From positions 1 through 64,000 of the forward strand of contig CAYFMN010000004.1 in assembly GCA_964344185.1 (NCBI GenBank): a stretch of 64,000 nt of DNA, read 5' to 3'. The stretch comes from JAJDAT01 sp964344185 (GTDB lineage Bacteria; Nitrospinota; Nitrospinia; Nitrospinales; JAJDAT01). This document shows, piece by piece, positions 63,823-64,000 of this stretch. Each line of letters opens with the position of its first letter. Position 1 is the first letter of the stretch. The notes below the pieces were generated by a model. The model was not told the DNA's origin. It worked only from the letters and a program-made list of their open reading frames with translations, and ran no database searches. A program made the translations under genes and the position numbers.

Positions 63823-64000
63823 TTAGATAAATTGTCTACGGTGTAAAAGCGTTGCCAGTTGAACGCTTTTTGATTGTCCTTTTGAATCAGTCCAGGTTAC
63901 TTCTACTGTTGATTGTATAACGCGTATCTGATCGGGAGTGTCGAATGATACGTCGCCATTCGCAACGGCGTTCGTCGAAGTATCATAAACCTCTAAAGTT
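63823..64000 (-). CDS. PilV/pilin-like protein, C-terminal part (truncated by window end)
   Basis: A reading frame enters from the right edge and ends at TAA 63823-63825. Its last 58 codons include VIQSTVEVTWTDSKGQSKSV and end QLATLLHRRQFI. The VEVTW-DxxGxSxSVQLATLL end is typical of PilV and other minor pilins. The N-terminus is outside the window. It lies 19 bp before the PilX-like GTG, so the three form one pilin operon. Confidence 0.75.
   Translation of the reverse strand, partial: TLEVYDTSTNAVANGDVSFDTPDQIRVIQSTVEVTWTDSKGQSKSVQLATLLHRRQFI

Noticed and set aside
1..64000. tRNA, rRNA, tmRNA and CRISPR arrays
   Set aside because: No cloverleaf with a GTTC-type T-loop, no rRNA-like block and no regularly spaced direct repeats were seen by eye. 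A dedicated RNA search could still find a short RNA.

Overview
The window is AT-rich DNA from a motile, diderm (Gram-negative-type) bacterium. The evidence is a chemoreceptor, a FlaG-type flagellar gene behind a sigma-28 promoter, type IV pilus minor pilins, lipoproteins, a beta-barrel protein, a TlpA thioredoxin and the diaminopimelate pathway. The order rplS - SpoU-like RNA methyltransferase - trmD - rimM - khpA - rpsP - ffh, with many TPR, PAS and radical-SAM proteins, suggests a Deltaproteobacteria/Nitrospinota-like lineage; this placement is inference. Two 10-N gaps (50717-50726, 57055-57064) show it is a draft scaffold.

Layout. 1-3.5 kb: a dispersed repeat, a large chemoreceptor and an AT-rich gene desert. 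3.5-6.9 kb: an envelope cluster (secreted protein, TlpA thioredoxin, lipoprotein cytochrome c, Cys/Met-rich barrel protein, His/Cys-rich small protein) that may handle copper or thiols. 7.0-11.6 kb: the ribosomal/tRNA modification/SRP block. 11.7-18.6 kb: queC, a PAS-GGDEF cyclase, a glycosyltransferase, a TPR protein and a surface-sugar group (SDR epimerase/dehydratase, WbqC-like, radical SAM). 18.8-25.3 kb: a second TPR protein translationally close to a triple-PAS SpoIIE phosphatase, a cupin, an SGNH hydrolase and a membrane-bound spermidine-synthase-like protein. 25.5-28.2 kb: dapF-dapA-dapB. 28.2-33.1 kb: a sulfite-oxidase-fold protein coupled to an FGE-like lipoprotein, a receiver-CheB fusion, an HDOD protein and an aminotransferase. 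33.3-42.5 kb: MoeB/ThiF-rhodanese followed by a clear terminator, a putative lipoprotein isoaspartyl methyltransferase, a TesA-like esterase, a TrpD-like protein, a B12/radical-SAM protein, a TfoX-like protein, a second spermidine-synthase-like membrane system and a LON-domain protein. 42.6-49.1 kb: an unknown ATP-grasp-like protein, a glutaredoxin, a lysine 2,3-aminomutase-type enzyme and smc. 49.4-57 kb: an Spx/ArsC-like protein, a NUDIX protein, a gap-broken ATP-grasp gene, pyrF, a NodU-type carbamoyltransferase and miaB. 57-60 kb: sigma-28 promoter, flaG and a Thr/Ser-rich small gene, facing a two-subunit TPP decarboxylase and an SDR protein. 60-64 kb: PilW-like, PilX-like and partial PilV-like minor pilin genes.

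Working together, the genes combine housekeeping (translation, SRP, SMC, pyrimidine, lysine/DAP) with sensing, motility and surface glycan functions. The most unusual items are a roughly 90-bp dispersed intergenic repeat, the flagellar locus facing a split TPP decarboxylase and an SDR protein whose catalytic Tyr is Phe, a minor pilin carrying large adhesin-like modules, an exact 119-residue PAS triplication, and the Cys/Met/His-rich envelope cluster. No tRNA, rRNA, CRISPR or insertion sequence was recognised.
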